Part shown: positions 20,550 through 32,160 of the stretch, in pieces
Numbering within the stretch: position 1 is the first letter of the stretch
How the letters are laid out: the number at the start of each line of letters is the position of its first letter
Origin: Telmatactis stephensoni
Taxonomy: Eukaryota > Cnidaria > Anthozoa > Actiniaria > Isophelliidae
Direction: 5' to 3'
Length of the DNA stretch: 64,000 bases
Assembly (NCBI GenBank): GCA_029948255.1
Contig: JALIZF010001530.1
Coordinates: 163,501-227,500, forward strand
Notes under the pieces: generated by a model
Told to the model about the DNA's origin: nothing
Databases searched by the model: none
The model's input: only the letters and a program-made list of their open reading frames with translations
Translations under genes and position numbers: made by a program

Positions 20550-21828
20550 TGGCTATCAAGTCCATCGAGGAGTGAGAATTCAGCGTGGAATTGCCCACTT
20601 ACACAGGCAGCTCGCGACTGTTTTGATTCATTTTCCTTCTCATAATCGGTGTTTGAAAAATAATTTTTTGTAGTTCAATATAAAATGAAAATACAAGCCA
20701 ATAAAAAAGATTCAACAGCTTTTAAGACAAAGGAAAATATTTTTCCAAAGATATTGACGGTAAAACATGGAGCGAAAATTCAGTCTGGAATTGCATACTT
20801 ACACAGATAGCCCGCGATTGATGTGTTTCTTCTTTTTGTTTTTAGCGAAATTTAATTTAAAATAGTTCAAAAACAAACTTCAATAGCTGCCAAAAATTAT
20901 CATGAGAAAACAAGCAAAGAAAAAGACGCAATAACTAATAGCAAAAGGACATTTTTACGCCTAGTACATAATATGAAAGCGAGCGTTTGTCGATCGTGGT
21001 CTGGTGTTTTTCGACAACTTCGACATTACTTTTATCCCTTCAGTAGAAAAAAATGATCACTTATTTCAAAACATAAAGAATAGATTATATCCGGATGCAG
21101 TCATAGATGTTTTTGAAAACAAAACAACAGAAATACACAGTCCAATAGATTTGTTTGAGCGATTTATTTTCAACTGAAGTTGTCAGAACGAATTATCCAA
21201 AAAACACAGGTAAAAAGGCATTCAAAACATAACCCAAAAAAACAGCAAGAACAGAAAACTATTATTATGTCTGAATAGCAAGCTGTTGATAGTTAGGGAA
21301 ACACAATTTTTGACTTTACTTAACTTACTTTTTCCGCAGTGTCAATGAAATGCTCCAGACCATTTTTCCCGACAAACAAGTATTGTTTTGCCATTCATGA
21401 GATTAACATTCCTCCAGGACAATGTTTACCTGGTTTCCAGTTCCAATTGCAGTCAAACAAAGTAAATTTTCCAGTAGTTTCACAATAATTTTGTTCCTCA
21501 AATACTCGACACGAGGTTGAAGCAAAGTAAGCAGGGAGACGATTTTCATTCACGACTACAGCTTCATTCTCGCTGGCTATTTTTGTGTACTTGCTCTTGA
21601 ATGGCTTGCAGTGCGCTTTGAAAAAAAAGGACAAAATCTTCTCTTTATTTTTTCTATGTCCGCTATCGGATTTAAGGAAAATTCATTTCCTTACTTGGGA
21701 ATTCCACGTTGAGTTTCACTCGAAAAAACAATATCGCACTTGTTGCTTTACGACTCTTGCGATATCGTTTTTGTCGTGAAATTCAACGTGGTATTCTTTC
21801 GTCATCCAATAAATTTTCCTATAGAATC
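20550..21828. mobile_element. 1.28 kb element inserted in gypsy RT (5-bp TSD CTGAT)
   Basis: CTGAT occurs at 20545-20549 and 21829-21833, and the RT frame resumes after the second copy. The element starts TGGCTATCAAGTCC and ends CCTATAGAATC; the terminal sequences recur, in opposite orientation, at the ends of the short copy at 4954-5244. Within it, a block near 20570-20630 (gagaattcagcgtggaattg) is repeated with changes near 20775-20820, so the element has internal duplication. I find no convincing transposase; it looks non-autonomous. Confidence 0.65.
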
Positions 21829-22333
21829 CTGATCAATAACAACATTTGGCACCCATTTTGGTCAGTTTAGGTATAAAAGACTGAACTTTGGTATATCCTC
21901 TGCCTCAGAGATATTCCAAGAAACAGTTCGCAATGTTATACATGACATACCCAACTCAAGAAACAGTAATGGCATTATTGTATTTGGATTGACACAAAAT
22001 GAGCATGACAGAGGCAGTTTTTGAAAGACTGCATGACAAAGGACTGACTGTTAACAAAAGTAAGTGCTTGTTCAATCAGGATAAAGTTGAATTCTTTAGC
22101 CTTGTGTTCAGTGCAGGAGAAGTCTCTCCAGACATGAGGAAAGTCAATGCAATTAAGAATGCCAACCAACCCAAAGACGTCTCAGAAGTTAAGAGTTTTT
22201 TTAGGAATGACCAACTACTGTTCTCGTTTCATTAAAGATTATGTGACAGTTGCAGAGCCTCTATGACGCCTTACAAGATCAGACACATCTGGACTTGGTC
22301 TGATGAACAGGAAACAGCCTTCAAGTCCCTTAA
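21829..22333 (+). pseudogene. Ty3/gypsy RT, continuation
   Basis: The RT resumes with FGTHFGQFRYKRLNFG and ISSASEIFQETV, the palm region after the first catalytic Asp. The usual (Y/F)xDD motif region is damaged: the frame is lost around 21970-22000 and resumes as ERLHDKGLTVNKSKCLF and a VSEVKSFF thumb segment. It is cut at the TTAA at 22330-22333. Confidence 0.65.
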
Positions 22334-23236
22334 GGTATCAGGGTACCCCTAGCGACCGGTGTGCGTTGAACTCTATATTGCACCAAAACTTTTAGTCTAA
22401 ACACCATTAAAGTATACATTTTTAGAAAGCCAAATAAATGTAGAAACTATTTCTATTATTTTTACTTGTAAAATATTTTTTTTCCTTTTAGGTTAGAGCG
22501 AATTATTCAAATTTTCACCGAGGTGTCTTCGCGGAGTTCCTGGTCAATCAATATTGATCTGAAAACAATGTTTACTATCTTTCTGAGATCATGAGAGTTA
22601 CAACACCACCAAAATAGCTGTATCCGATACAAAACAGACCATAACTTTAGAATAGAGCAAAAAATCGAAAATCGGAGACACTTTTAAAGAACTATCGAAG
22701 ATGACCTCTGCCAAATTTCCGATGAATCCATTAAAATCCCTTTGACTGGAAACTCAAAATACACAGCTAATTGAACGTAAATTCACTTCCGAGAAAAACG
22801 CAAAAATGTGTTTTGGAGCCAAGAAGCGGGTTTGTTGATACAAGGGGATTATAACGCCTCATAATCTTGCCCAATGACAGCTGAAGTAAAGAGCAACCAA
22901 AATCTTGTTACGTTTCCCACACAAATGGCGGGAAGTCAAGGCAGTTTGATCCCACTGAACTTTGGCTCTTGTTGAATAATCTTTTTACAAAGGTTTCGAT
23001 AGTTAGACAAATATATTCTTCACCGACAATCTCTCTTGTTGAAAGGTTAATTGACAAGTGATGTCAACAGATAATTGACAGGGATTAAGCCAGAAAAAAG
23101 TTTTTCGCTTATAACTCACTATTAAAAATCGCTAATGAAATAATTTTTTCACTAAATCATAGCTTGTGTATTCTATCAGAAAATGTAAAAAAGTAAAAAT
23201 CGACCCTTTTGAGAAACTTTGGGGTACCCTGATACC
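22334..23236. mobile_element. TTAA-flanked MITE (903 bp), piggyBac-like
   Basis: The ends GGTATCAGGGTACCCC and GGGGTACCCTGATACC are exact inverted repeats, and TTAA flanks the element on both sides (22330-22333, 23237-23240). Removing it restores the gypsy frame. TTAA target duplication is the hallmark of piggyBac-type transposition; the element has no long ORF, so it is non-autonomous. A truncated second copy is at 34956-35180. Confidence 0.8.
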
Positions 23237-23577
23237 TTAAAGAACGTCCAAGCAGCGATTTAGTGATGAACTATTTTGATCCCCAAAAGGATCAAAGCCC
23301 AGTAGGACTTGCTGCCATTTTGACACAAGATGGCAATGTACTTAGTTATGCCAGCAGATCACTGACTGAAGTAGAATCAAGATATAGTCAAACTGAGCGT
23401 GAAGCCCTGGCTATAGTTTGGGCCTGTGAACATTTTGACATGTACACTAATGGAGCAAAGCACTTCACTGTGATCACCGACCACAAACCACTTGAGAATA
23501 TATGGAAGACACCCAAGCCTACACCTAGAATACAAAGATGGAGTTTAAGATTACAGCCTTACAAACTTACAATCTGT
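23237..23577 (+). pseudogene. Ty3/gypsy RNase H
   Basis: RNase H removes the RNA template. The frame shows SPVGLAAILTQDGNVLSYAS, a SRYSQTEREALAIVWACEHF block and ITDHKPLENIW, the standard Ty3 RNase H order with catalytic Asp and Glu. The domain ends in LQPYKLTI, after which the sequence switches to a Penelope-like element. Confidence 0.8.
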
Positions 23578-24365
23578 TGATTACAATGCTTCAAAGAGCA
23601 CAAAATTTATCCTCGATTGATCGCTTCAACAAAGAATGAGGAAAAATTCAAACCATCTTTCAAAATCTACGGTATCCCACAGAATTAATTAATACAACCA
23701 TGAAGGATTTCTTTGAGACATCTAATGGCAAGTTTCAATCGTCTACTGATGACACTGGGAAGAGTACTATAAGGACCATAATCCGTAATTTATTGATCAA
23801 AAACCTACTGACATCGTAAGACGCCAACTCAATCAGTTAAACAAGAGACTTAACACCAATCTACAGCCTGTATTTGTAAGCCGCAAGCTTGAAGATGTAC
23901 TAAAGTTTAGTGAACCTAAACCACCGCTAGTAAGCCAACAACTCGTTGTTTACAATTTTCAGTGTGGCCTGTGCGATGCAGGCGAACTTGGCTATGCAGC
24001 TCGCCATCTGCATAAACAAATAGAAGAACATCGTTACTCAGGAATTGGCAAACACCGCTACGAAAAACATGGATTAACAACAGCGATACCTAGACAGAAC
24101 TTTTCCATTCTAAAGAAATGCAAAACTAAGTTTGACTGTTTGGTTTATGAAATGCTTTACATACGTGAAAAATAAACCAAGCTGAACATTCAATCAGACT
24201 CAATAGGTGCCAAACTGTTTACTTAATTAGAAAACAAACATAATTGTAAATTAGCATATCAATCATTGAGATATATTCATCTTTGCTCAATAAAGACCAT
24301 TACTTGATAATGGCATTGGAAGATGTCAAAACGTTGTACAACATTTGCTTTTGTCTTTATTATAA
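23578..24365 (+). mobile_element. Penelope-like element fragment: RT thumb and GIY-YIG endonuclease
   Basis: The fragment starts in the RT C-terminal region (LQRAQNLSSIDRFNKE, then RYPTELINTTMKDFF) and ends with a GIY-YIG-like endonuclease (VVYNFQCGLCDAGELGYAAR, HLHKQIEEH, FDCLVYEMLYI). In GIY-YIG enzymes this cuts DNA for retroelement insertion. The YxG motif is altered (GELGYAAR) and stops and frameshifts occur. The tail at 24320-24350 (ggcattggaagatgtcaaaa) looks like a decayed version of the hammerhead region that ends such elements. Confidence 0.65.
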
Positions 24366-24911
24366 ATTTAATTTCAAAATCGAGCCTTATCAATATTATT
24401 TGAATGGAAGAATTGTGCTAACAAATTTTGGCAAACACTGTGATTTAATTTTACTTTAATACCTTTAATTTGTTGCCTGCGTGCCAATTAGCTACTTCTG
24501 AATGCAGTCCTTCCAGTTTTCAGTCTGTCAGGTTCGCATAGTATATTTGTACAATTTTATTGCTCTCAAAACAAAAGTAGAGTAAAGTAAAATTTAAAGA
24601 TTAAAAGATTTAAAGATTGTTCTATTGTTCATTATGGTTGGACTCCATGAGTTTGGCTCCCGCTTTTTCCTCGTTTTTCCACTGTCATATGCTCTCTGGG
24701 CTAGTGGAAAGCGAGCCAATTCTTCTGCAAGCTGCTGTTTTTCAACATTTCGACATGAATTGCATCTTGGAAACCAGTTACGGCAAGATTTTCTGACAAA
24801 TTTATTGGATTTGCATCGAAGCACAGCGTCAGTCCACTTTGATGTTATTTTTGTTGATTACAACCTATTGTATTCTTGCAGTGAAATTTCAATGCAACAT
24901 TCTATGGCTTT
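24366..24911. other. Spacer, possibly 5' part of LINE
   Basis: No domain recognised. A minus- and a plus-strand open frame overlap at 24594-24915 but neither resembles a known family. It may be the 5' untranslated part or ORF1 remnant of the LINE that follows. Confidence 0.35.
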
Positions 24912-27275
24912 TTGATTTATGATATTGTTTTCAAGTTGAATCCCAATCCTACTCCTACTTCATGGCCTTCAATGGTTGAACGCATTGGAATTTCATCTAG
25001 AGATAATGGACCTCTTCAACTTTCTTTGTGTACTGTTAACGCTAGATCATTAAGAAACAAATCATCAGCTTTTGTGGACTTGGTATGCAACTTAAAAGTG
25101 GATTTGCTTGCGATCTGCGAGTCTTGGTTAACCGTAAACGATTCTGCTATCCTGAGTGAGCTCGCACCACCTGGATATAAAAATCTTTATCATTGCCCAC
25201 GTTCTGACCGGAAAGGCAGAGGAACAGCACTATTAGTCAGGGATGGCATTGATGTCAGCAAAGTATTTTCCGCTGAGAAATCATCGTTTGAGGTATCGAA
25301 ATGGTTAGGTCATTGTTGGATCTGCTCATCTACGTGTTGTCATTGTGTATTGACCACCTTATTCAGCTGACCATCCAGTCACTACAAGTGTTTCTTTGCT
25401 GAGTTTGCTGACTATCTTGAGTCCATCTTAATGCCAAATGAGATACTGCTAATATCAGGGGACTAATATTCATATGGATACAGCTGGTGACATGGATGCC
25501 ATACATTTCAGAAACCTTTTGGACTGCATGGGCCTCATCCAACATGTGAAACAGTCTACACATATTCATGGCCACACTCTCGACCTAGTTATTACTTGTC
25601 AGTCTGATGACATCGTATCAGGTGAGCCACATCCAAACTGAAATCCACTGATACTCAGCAATTTGTGAGGGACATTCATAACTCCACTCTTTGCCTGGAA
25701 CCCCCGGATGATCTTGATGCACTGGTTGCTTGCTATAACACAACATTAAAATCACTAATAGATAGGCATGCACCAATACAAGCACATTTCATCTCAACTC
25801 GTTTTCATCCCCGCTGGTTTAACGACGACATCTTCCAAGCGAGATGTAATAGAAGAAAAGCAGAAAGAAAATCGAGGGCCAGTAGGCTCCCTCAGGACCT
25901 TGCAGTATTTAAAGTTAAGAGGAATTATGCAACATATATTATGAACAAGGCCAGATGTGCATACTACAAACAGGTTATTGATGATAATAGTTCAGATCAA
26001 TCAAAGTTGTTCCGGGCAAGTAAAAGTCTTTTAAACCTGCAACCCAAGGCCCTTCCACCTGATACAGATGCTCTTGTGCTTGCAAATGAAATGGGAGAAT
26101 TTTGTGTTCAAAAGATTACTTCTATTAAGGCGAAGTTGGCTGCTGATGAACAACCTGTTTGCATTGGTGTTCCACCCAATTCTACTACTTCCTTGCAGTC
26201 CACTAATGGTATTGCTTTCCCCAAATTTGAATCACTGTCTGATGTAGCTGTAACGAAATTAGCTTTGGCTAGTTTGAAGTCATGTGCACTCGACGCACTT
26301 CCATTTTTTTTCTGTCTGCTTCGATGCGTTACTTAGTTATAACCAAGATGGTCAATCTCTCTTTGGAAACTGGTTGTTTTGCAGAAGCTTGGAAAAATGC
26401 TTTGGTGCACCCGCTACTTAAGAAATCTGGACTGCAGCTCATCAACAATTTTTGCCCATTAAGCAACTTGCTATTAATTTCAAAACTTACCGAAAAGGCG
26501 GTTGCTCTTGAGATTCAAGACCACATGTCGATCAACATCTTTCCAAAGTTTCAGAGTGCTTATCGTCAATATCACAGCACCAAGACGGCATTATTGAAGG
26601 TAAAGAATGACTTGCTCATGAACATGGATAAAGGACATGTTTCAGTTCTTGAATTACTTGACCTGAGCTCTGCCTTTGATACTGTTGACCACAGTATTCT
26701 CATTCAGAGGTTGCAGTTGTTGCTTGGTCTGCTCAGCAGGGCTCTTGCCTCGGACACTTACTATTCACTATCTATGTAAGTAAATTGTTTGATATCCTCA
26801 AGTCTCATCTGCCTTCTGCTCATTCATACACTGACGACACACAGCTGTACTTGTCATTTAGCCCGTCTGATAGTTCCAGTGAAGCAGAAGCGTTGGTTGC
26901 TATTGAAAACTGTATTCGCAATGTTCGAATGTGGATGAGAGAGGATAAGTTGATGTTGAATGATGATAAGACAGAATTTCTGTTAGTTGGTATGCGTCGA
27001 CAGTTGTCAAAGGTATCCATCAAGAACATTAAGGTTGGCCAAACGGACGTCAACGGTGTCTTCAAATTTGGGTGCCTGGTTTGACACTCATATGGACATG
27101 TCTGTTAATGTGACTAAGACTTGTGGAACTGCATTCTTTTACTTATGCAACTCACGTCATATTAGGAAATATCTATCTAGAGAAAGTGCCGAGAGACTTG
27201 TCCACGCATTCATAATGAGCAGGCTGGACTATTGTAACAGTCTACTTTATGGCACTCCAGAGTATCAGAAGACAA
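24912..27275 (+). mobile_element. CR1/L2-type LINE, endonuclease and RT, decayed
   Basis: The LINE reads on the plus strand in several frames: an AP-like endonuclease start (LSLCTVNARSLRNK, LLAICESWLTVNDS, GGTALLVRDG-like), the RHAPI...WFNDDI linker at 25665-26310, RT with ALVHPLLKKSG, FQSAYRQYHSTKTAL and SSAFDTVDHSIL at 26340-26730, then YTDDTQLYLSF with the two catalytic Asp at about 26830, and a thumb region to SLLYGTPEYQ at 27275. Between SAFDTVDHSIL and QGSCLG about 60 codons are missing. It stops abruptly at 27275 without the usual 3' end, so it is truncated at both ends or broken by later events. Confidence 0.75.
25665..26336 (+). pseudogene. LINE ORF2 linker region
   Basis: This is the longest open segment of the LINE, covering the region between endonuclease and RT: the HAPIQ and HPRWFNDDIFQAR motifs, a basic helix of KAERK type, and LDALPF just before the RT. 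It has no stop over 223 codons; the flanking frames do. Confidence 0.65.
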
Positions 27276-28185
27276 AATCAAACCGCCCATGGTGGATATA
27301 ACTCGTGGATGGAGCTATATTTGCAGAGCAGAAGTCAATGAAGCATTGAGAGCTGAATGTTTTTACCCATTTAGTATATTTTTTACTTCCATGAAGTGCA
27401 TTTTGTGTAATCCTTAGCCTTTAGTAGCAATTTCATAACTCAGGATTTGCTTTGATATGGAGCGTTACAGTAGATTCACTGTAGCGTGCATGACGGCCAA
27501 AACTTGCTAAAGACGTATGATAAACTGATAAATACTAGACGCTTTCTGGAGTGAAATTAGTTTCCTGTATTGCGTGATGTTGCATCAGACTCATTGTACG
27601 TTGCATTACGGTCAAAGGCGCCGCATTGTCTACCGTACGACACTTTAGATCAAACGAATGATAAATACAATCTGAAGTATCTGAGGTATTTGTTACAATT
27701 TGATTTGCGTCTCAAAGTCCACAGTCATTCAATTGCACTATAGATTTTACAAAATGTCAATTAGGGACCGTTCATTTTTTATCGGGAGGGGGGGCTGGTG
27801 GTTTTTGAGGGGGGGCACCTGAAAAATGGCCATAAAATGGGGGGCCAAGCAAAAACGTTTTGGCTATTTGAGGAGGGGTCACGCAAAAAAAAATAGTTTA
27901 TGCAGCACCTTTTTGCTATCAAATCAACTAAAAGGGAGCCACCACGAAGTACTTTTCTTGTAAAATTTCTGTTGAGCGGCTCACGCTTTGCGCTCGCAAA
28001 AGCCAATTACATTCTAAATTGTTACACTGCAGCCATGCTACATAAATGCCAAACACTACAAGCTAGTGTAGAGTGACTTACACTGCATTGCATCAAGATC
28101 ATTTAAAATCTCTTTAAGAAACAGTCTTTACGAACAATATATTTACCTCAAATTTCTGCAAAGCAGCTCGCCCTTCGCACTCGCC
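27276..28185. other. Spacer between two LINEs, with a G-run MITE-like repeat
   Basis: At 27771-27900 the sequence begins gggaccgttcattttttatc and has poly-G blocks (cgggaggggggg, gagggggggc) like the element at 61336-61587. The minus-strand frame across it is a familiar repeat artefact. The rest is AT-rich with no genes seen. Confidence 0.4.
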
Positions 28186-28257
28186 TTAGTTAACTCCTAC
28201 AACAATACACTTTCTACATTATTAAACACCCATGCACCTTTAAAACAACGATCTATA

Positions 28258-28872
28258 TTGTTACGCCCTCATACACAGTGGTTCACCCTGGATATACTAC
28301 AAGCTAAGAGGAAGAGAAGAAAACTAGAGAGGAAATGGCGCTGCAGTAAATCTGAAATTGATCATCAACAATATACTGATCAGTGCCGCGTGGTTAATGA
28401 GTTAGTTAGGGATGCTAAAGAAACTTACTTTTCTTCCATCATTGAAAATAGCAGTGGTGATCAGCGTACTCTGTTCCAGTCCATTAATCACTTGCTAAAC
28501 CGTAAACCTGAGACTCGTTTTCCTGCGTGTTCCTCCGATCAACAACTTGCAGAGAATTTCAACAGTTTCTTCACAGAGAAAATTGAGACCATCCGTGCAG
28601 CTGTCATGGCTGATCGAGCTGGTACTCCTAGTTATTCCTCTGAATGTGTTGGTGATACTCTTGAATGTGAATTCACCCATTTCAAACCTGTAACACCTAC
28701 GAAAATTTCGGAACTTATTGCGTCGAAAGTGAAATGCTGCGATCTCGACCCAGTTCCTGTTGCTGTACTGAATCCTTGTCTGTCTGTACTAACACCTGTT
28801 ATTACAAAAATTGTCAATTATTCTTTATCCACTGGCTTTGTTCATGAATGCCTGAAAATTGTTCTGATTTGA
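28258..28872 (+). pseudogene. LINE 2 RT N-terminal segment
   Basis: Open frame of 204 codons covering the linker and entry to RT. It is similar in layout to the segment at 25665-26336 of the first LINE but clearly a different subfamily. A TGA ends the open part; the RT that follows is recognisable only across frames. Confidence 0.6.
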
Positions 28873-29876
28873 CCACTACTAGGAAATGTAATTTGGACTC
28901 TGAAATCTACAAGAACTTTAGACCTGTGTCTAATCTCCCATTCATCTCTTGAGTCATTGAAAAACCCATTTGTTCCCAATTTGTTCATAACATTGACACT
29001 AATAATTTGGGTGAAACCTTCCAATCAGCTTATAAGAGGCTCCACAGTACAGAAACGGCTTTACTTAGAGGCCATGATGATATTTTGAGGGGTACTGACA
29101 AGTGATCCATTGCCGTACTCCTCTTAGATCTTTCAGCTGCCTTCAACCTAAGTTGATAATGATATTTTGCTACACTATCTTGAATTCTGCTTTGGCATCA
29201 AAGGAAAAGTGTTATCTTGGTTCCAGTCATCTCAGTGACTGAAAGCAGTTTGTATCTGTTCATGGAAAGATTTCAAGATGTTCCTTGTGTCAAGGGGTAC
29301 CTCAGAGGTCGGTATTAAGACACATGCTTACCACTAGGATGTATTGTAAAGAAACATGACATGCTTTATACATTTCATTTGACTTGCATCAGCCTAGTGA
29401 TCTTACGACTATTAAATTAGAAGCTTTTATTGGTGATGTCAGCAAGTGGATGTCCTCAAACTAATCTGAAACTTATTTCAGACAAGACAAAACTTCTTTG
29501 GTTCCCAGTTTCATCCCAGGCCATCTCTCCTGTAGTTCATGAAGACCTTATTGACCCTTCTGATTCCGCCAAGAACATTGGTGTAGTTTTTGACAAACAT
29601 TTGAATTATGAATCTCAAGTTAATGCCATTTGCAAGTCGTCCTTTTTTCATTTACACAATACATGTCCAGTATAAGGAAATGACTTTCTGTTGCCAGTGC
29701 TAAGACCCTGGTTCACGCCTTCATTACGTGCAAGCTTGACAACTGTAACTCACTACTCTACGGTTTACCAAAGAGTCTTATTAAAAAAATTCAGTTGGTA
29801 CAGAACTGTACAGCTAAACTCATCTGCAACCAGAGAAAGTACGACCCTGTTACTCCTCTTATGAAACAGCTTCATT

Positions 29877-31849
29877 AGGGTTTTCCGATTTACGGGCTTA
29901 AAGGCCGATTTGGCACTAATAGTGCCAGCAATAGTACCAGCCTGTTGTATATGATTGCAACTATTGTTTTTGGAATTTCAAAGTATTGTTTCTATAAAAA
30001 ATACATTTTACAAGTTAATGTACGAATTGTAATAAGCGTTCATCACGTTACACATGACTAACCCTGAAACATCACATTCATGATGTTTATAATTTACATA
30101 ACATTTACTAGTCAGAAAAGCTTTTTTCGTTTTTACAAGCTTTCAAAAATTTTACTATATGAATAAATAGCTCTCTCAACATTTTTATTGGCCAGAAACT
30201 ACTACATATTGGCTTTCAAATCAATTGACGTATTGGCTTTTGTACCGTACGTTTGGGCGTACTGAATGAAATTAAAGGAAGTGACAATCACAAAATATAT
30301 TATTATAACTGCTTGATTGTAATATTTCACTGCGGACTGTATCTCAGTTAGTATCTTGCAAAGAGAAAAATAATTTATTCGAACTCTTGGCTTTCTCGGA
30401 GCTCTTGTGCCTTGTGCGCACAGTAATGGTGAGTTAGCATCAAGGGCCGACTATTTGAACAGTGTTTACTTCTTAGGGGGTGTTTACATGACACTAGGAT
30501 CATCCTAGCACTAGAATCATCCTAGCAGGCGAACCAACTTTTACGTTTAGTTGACATGCCAGAAGCAACTCGAAGCAGAGTTCAAAGAAATGAGTGATTA
30601 TTGCTCGTCCTAGGTCACCCGAACTACCACAGTGGCATTAGCGTTTCCTAACCCTTGTTGGGCGAAGTATCTCTACTTTTTCCGTGTACATGACCGAAAC
30701 ATACTCCTAATGCTAGGATATTCCTACCGGTGAGACAGGATGATCCAGTAGGATGATCCTAGTATCCGAAGAGAAAACACAAATAAACCGAAGTTTAGTA
30801 GAATGATCCTCGTACCCGAAGTGAAGACACAAATTTCCATGTAAGCAGAATGCAGTAAATGTATAGCAGGAAGGATGATTCGCCTGCTAGGAGGTAAACA
30901 CCCCCTTAAGCAGACTCTCTCGATTCTTCGCAGAAAGAACTCGCAGCGATCATTTTTATTCGCCTATGAACAATAGATTTTATTTCTAACGGGTACTCCT
31001 TAGCTCGCTGCGAGTGCTGAGGTAAAAAAGTACATTGATTGGCCGATCACACCCAAGTACTCGGGTTGGCTTAAACTTCACCCAGTGTACGGGAAACGTC
31101 AGAGGGCAGACTTTTTTCGCGTTTATCGTTGGCGTTTGAACGCGAAGATAAGTCATTTCGCATTTGTCGTAGACATGAAAAGTTCCAAACACGCATCAGC
31201 AGCTGTGAAAAAAAGGAGGCCATGTGATCGTCTCTGCTGCCTGCTGTTTCCTGCATACGTGACTGAAGATAAATCTCTGAAATATTTAATCCAGCTTGAT
31301 AACTCATCTGAATCAGCCAATACAGCAGAATCCTTTTCCTAGACATCATCTCTAAATTATGCTATCCGAGTATCGAGCGATCATGTATACGTACTGCAGG
31401 CACGAAAGCGTCGTTTTTCCACTATGGACTGTCGGGCCACAGAACAGTTGTCATTTCTAGTTATTTGCTAGTAAGGGCTAGATAAGTTTGTTAGCTAATT
31501 TTGATGATTAAAAGATAAACGAATTGCCCAAAAAGATTATTGACAAAAATTTGTTTTGCCTTCCAACGGTTTTGAATTATATGGAAACGCATTGCTACGA
31601 CAAGCCCTTCTCCGGCCCCAGAGCCTGTTCACAGGCTATCCGTCCACACTAAAAAAGCCTATTTCTTTTGTCTAAAATACGAAAATGCTGTTTCAGTGTG
31701 GAAAAGAAAAATGATGAAAAAATGTCAAATGTATATTCGGAGTTCTGATACGTGGTGTAAGTGTTACGCACTATTGCTCACACTATAGCTACATATGCTA
31801 ATTAGTATGTGGCACTATTAGTGCCAAAGCCCGTGAATCGGAAATCTCT
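29877..31849. mobile_element. TIR element with 3-bp TSD (ATT) inserted in LINE 2
   Basis: The ends AGGGTTTTCCGATTTACGGG and (reverse complement) AGAGATTTCCGATTCACGGG are similar, and both are followed by TGGCACTAATAGTGCCA within 25 bases, itself a palindrome. ATT flanks the element at 29874-29876 and 31850-31852. Removing it rejoins the LINE frame (KQLH to the following WLPVKYRIV). It has no long ORF and carries a nested element at 30476-30905. Confidence 0.7.
30476..30905. mobile_element. Harbinger-like MITE with TTA TSD, nested
   Basis: The ends GGGGGTGTTTACATGA and GGTAAACACCCCC are inverted repeats, with TTA at 30473-30475 and 30906-30908. Three-base TTA/TAA duplication and G-rich ends are typical of PIF/Harbinger. 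Inside are several copies of aggatcatcctag and related palindromes (30500-30540, 30740-30830). It lies within the larger element at 29877-31849, so it is the younger of the two. Confidence 0.75.
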
Positions 31850-32160
31850 ATTGGCTTCCTGTCAAGTACCGTATAGTTTTCAAGATTTTGGTCATTACTT
31901 ATAAAGCTCTCAGTGGATTTGCACCTGTTTACATCGTGGATTTATTGGAAAGATATACTCCTGCACGCTCCTTACGTTCCTCAAACCAGTTACTGCTCAA
32001 GGTTCCAAGTACTAACACTGTTACTTATGGAGACCGGGCCTTCAGCGTCGCAGCCCCTAAATTGTGGAACTCTGTGCCTTATGAAATAAGATCAAGTGAA
32101 AGCTTGAACAAGTTCAACTCTAAATTGAAAACATATTTGTTTTGCTTAGCATATAACTGA
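31850..32160 (+). pseudogene. C-terminus of LINE 2 RT
   Basis: The open frame from 31888 to the TGA at 32158-32160 ends in LNKFNSKLKTYLFCLAYN, the conserved end of CR1/L2-type ORF2. The upstream 13 codons lie in the same frame and join to the other half across the insertion at 29877-31849. Confidence 0.7.

Larger units (their letters stand above)
18691..23577 (+). mobile_element. Ty3/gypsy element: LTR, gag, protease, RT, RNase H; 3' part missing
   Basis: The element reads LTR (18691-18848), gag (about 18935-19749), aspartic protease (about 19744-20000), RT (20160-20549 and 21829-22333) and RNase H (23237-23577). It is cut by a 1.28 kb insertion at 20550-21828 and a TTAA element at 22334-23236, and ends where a Penelope-like fragment begins at 23578. 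Integrase and 3' LTR are absent. Stops and frameshifts occur in every domain. Confidence 0.8.
28186..32160 (+). mobile_element. Second CR1/L2-type LINE, split by nested insertion
   Basis: The RT begins near 28186 with HAPLKQRS and FTLDILQAKRKRRKLE, continues through FFTEKIETIR and CDLDPVPVAVL to 28870, after which many stops and frameshifts occur (28870-29870). The sequence YRIVFKILVITYKAL and PKLWNSVP, typical of the extreme C-terminus of CR1/L2 RTs, resumes at 31853-32160. The gap 29877-31849 is a separate TIR element; the two halves join in frame without it. Confidence 0.75.

Noticed and set aside
27779..28006. 75-codon minus-strand ORF with a Pro/Ser-rich end
   Set aside because: It overlaps a G-rich MITE-like repeat that gives similar frames wherever it occurs.
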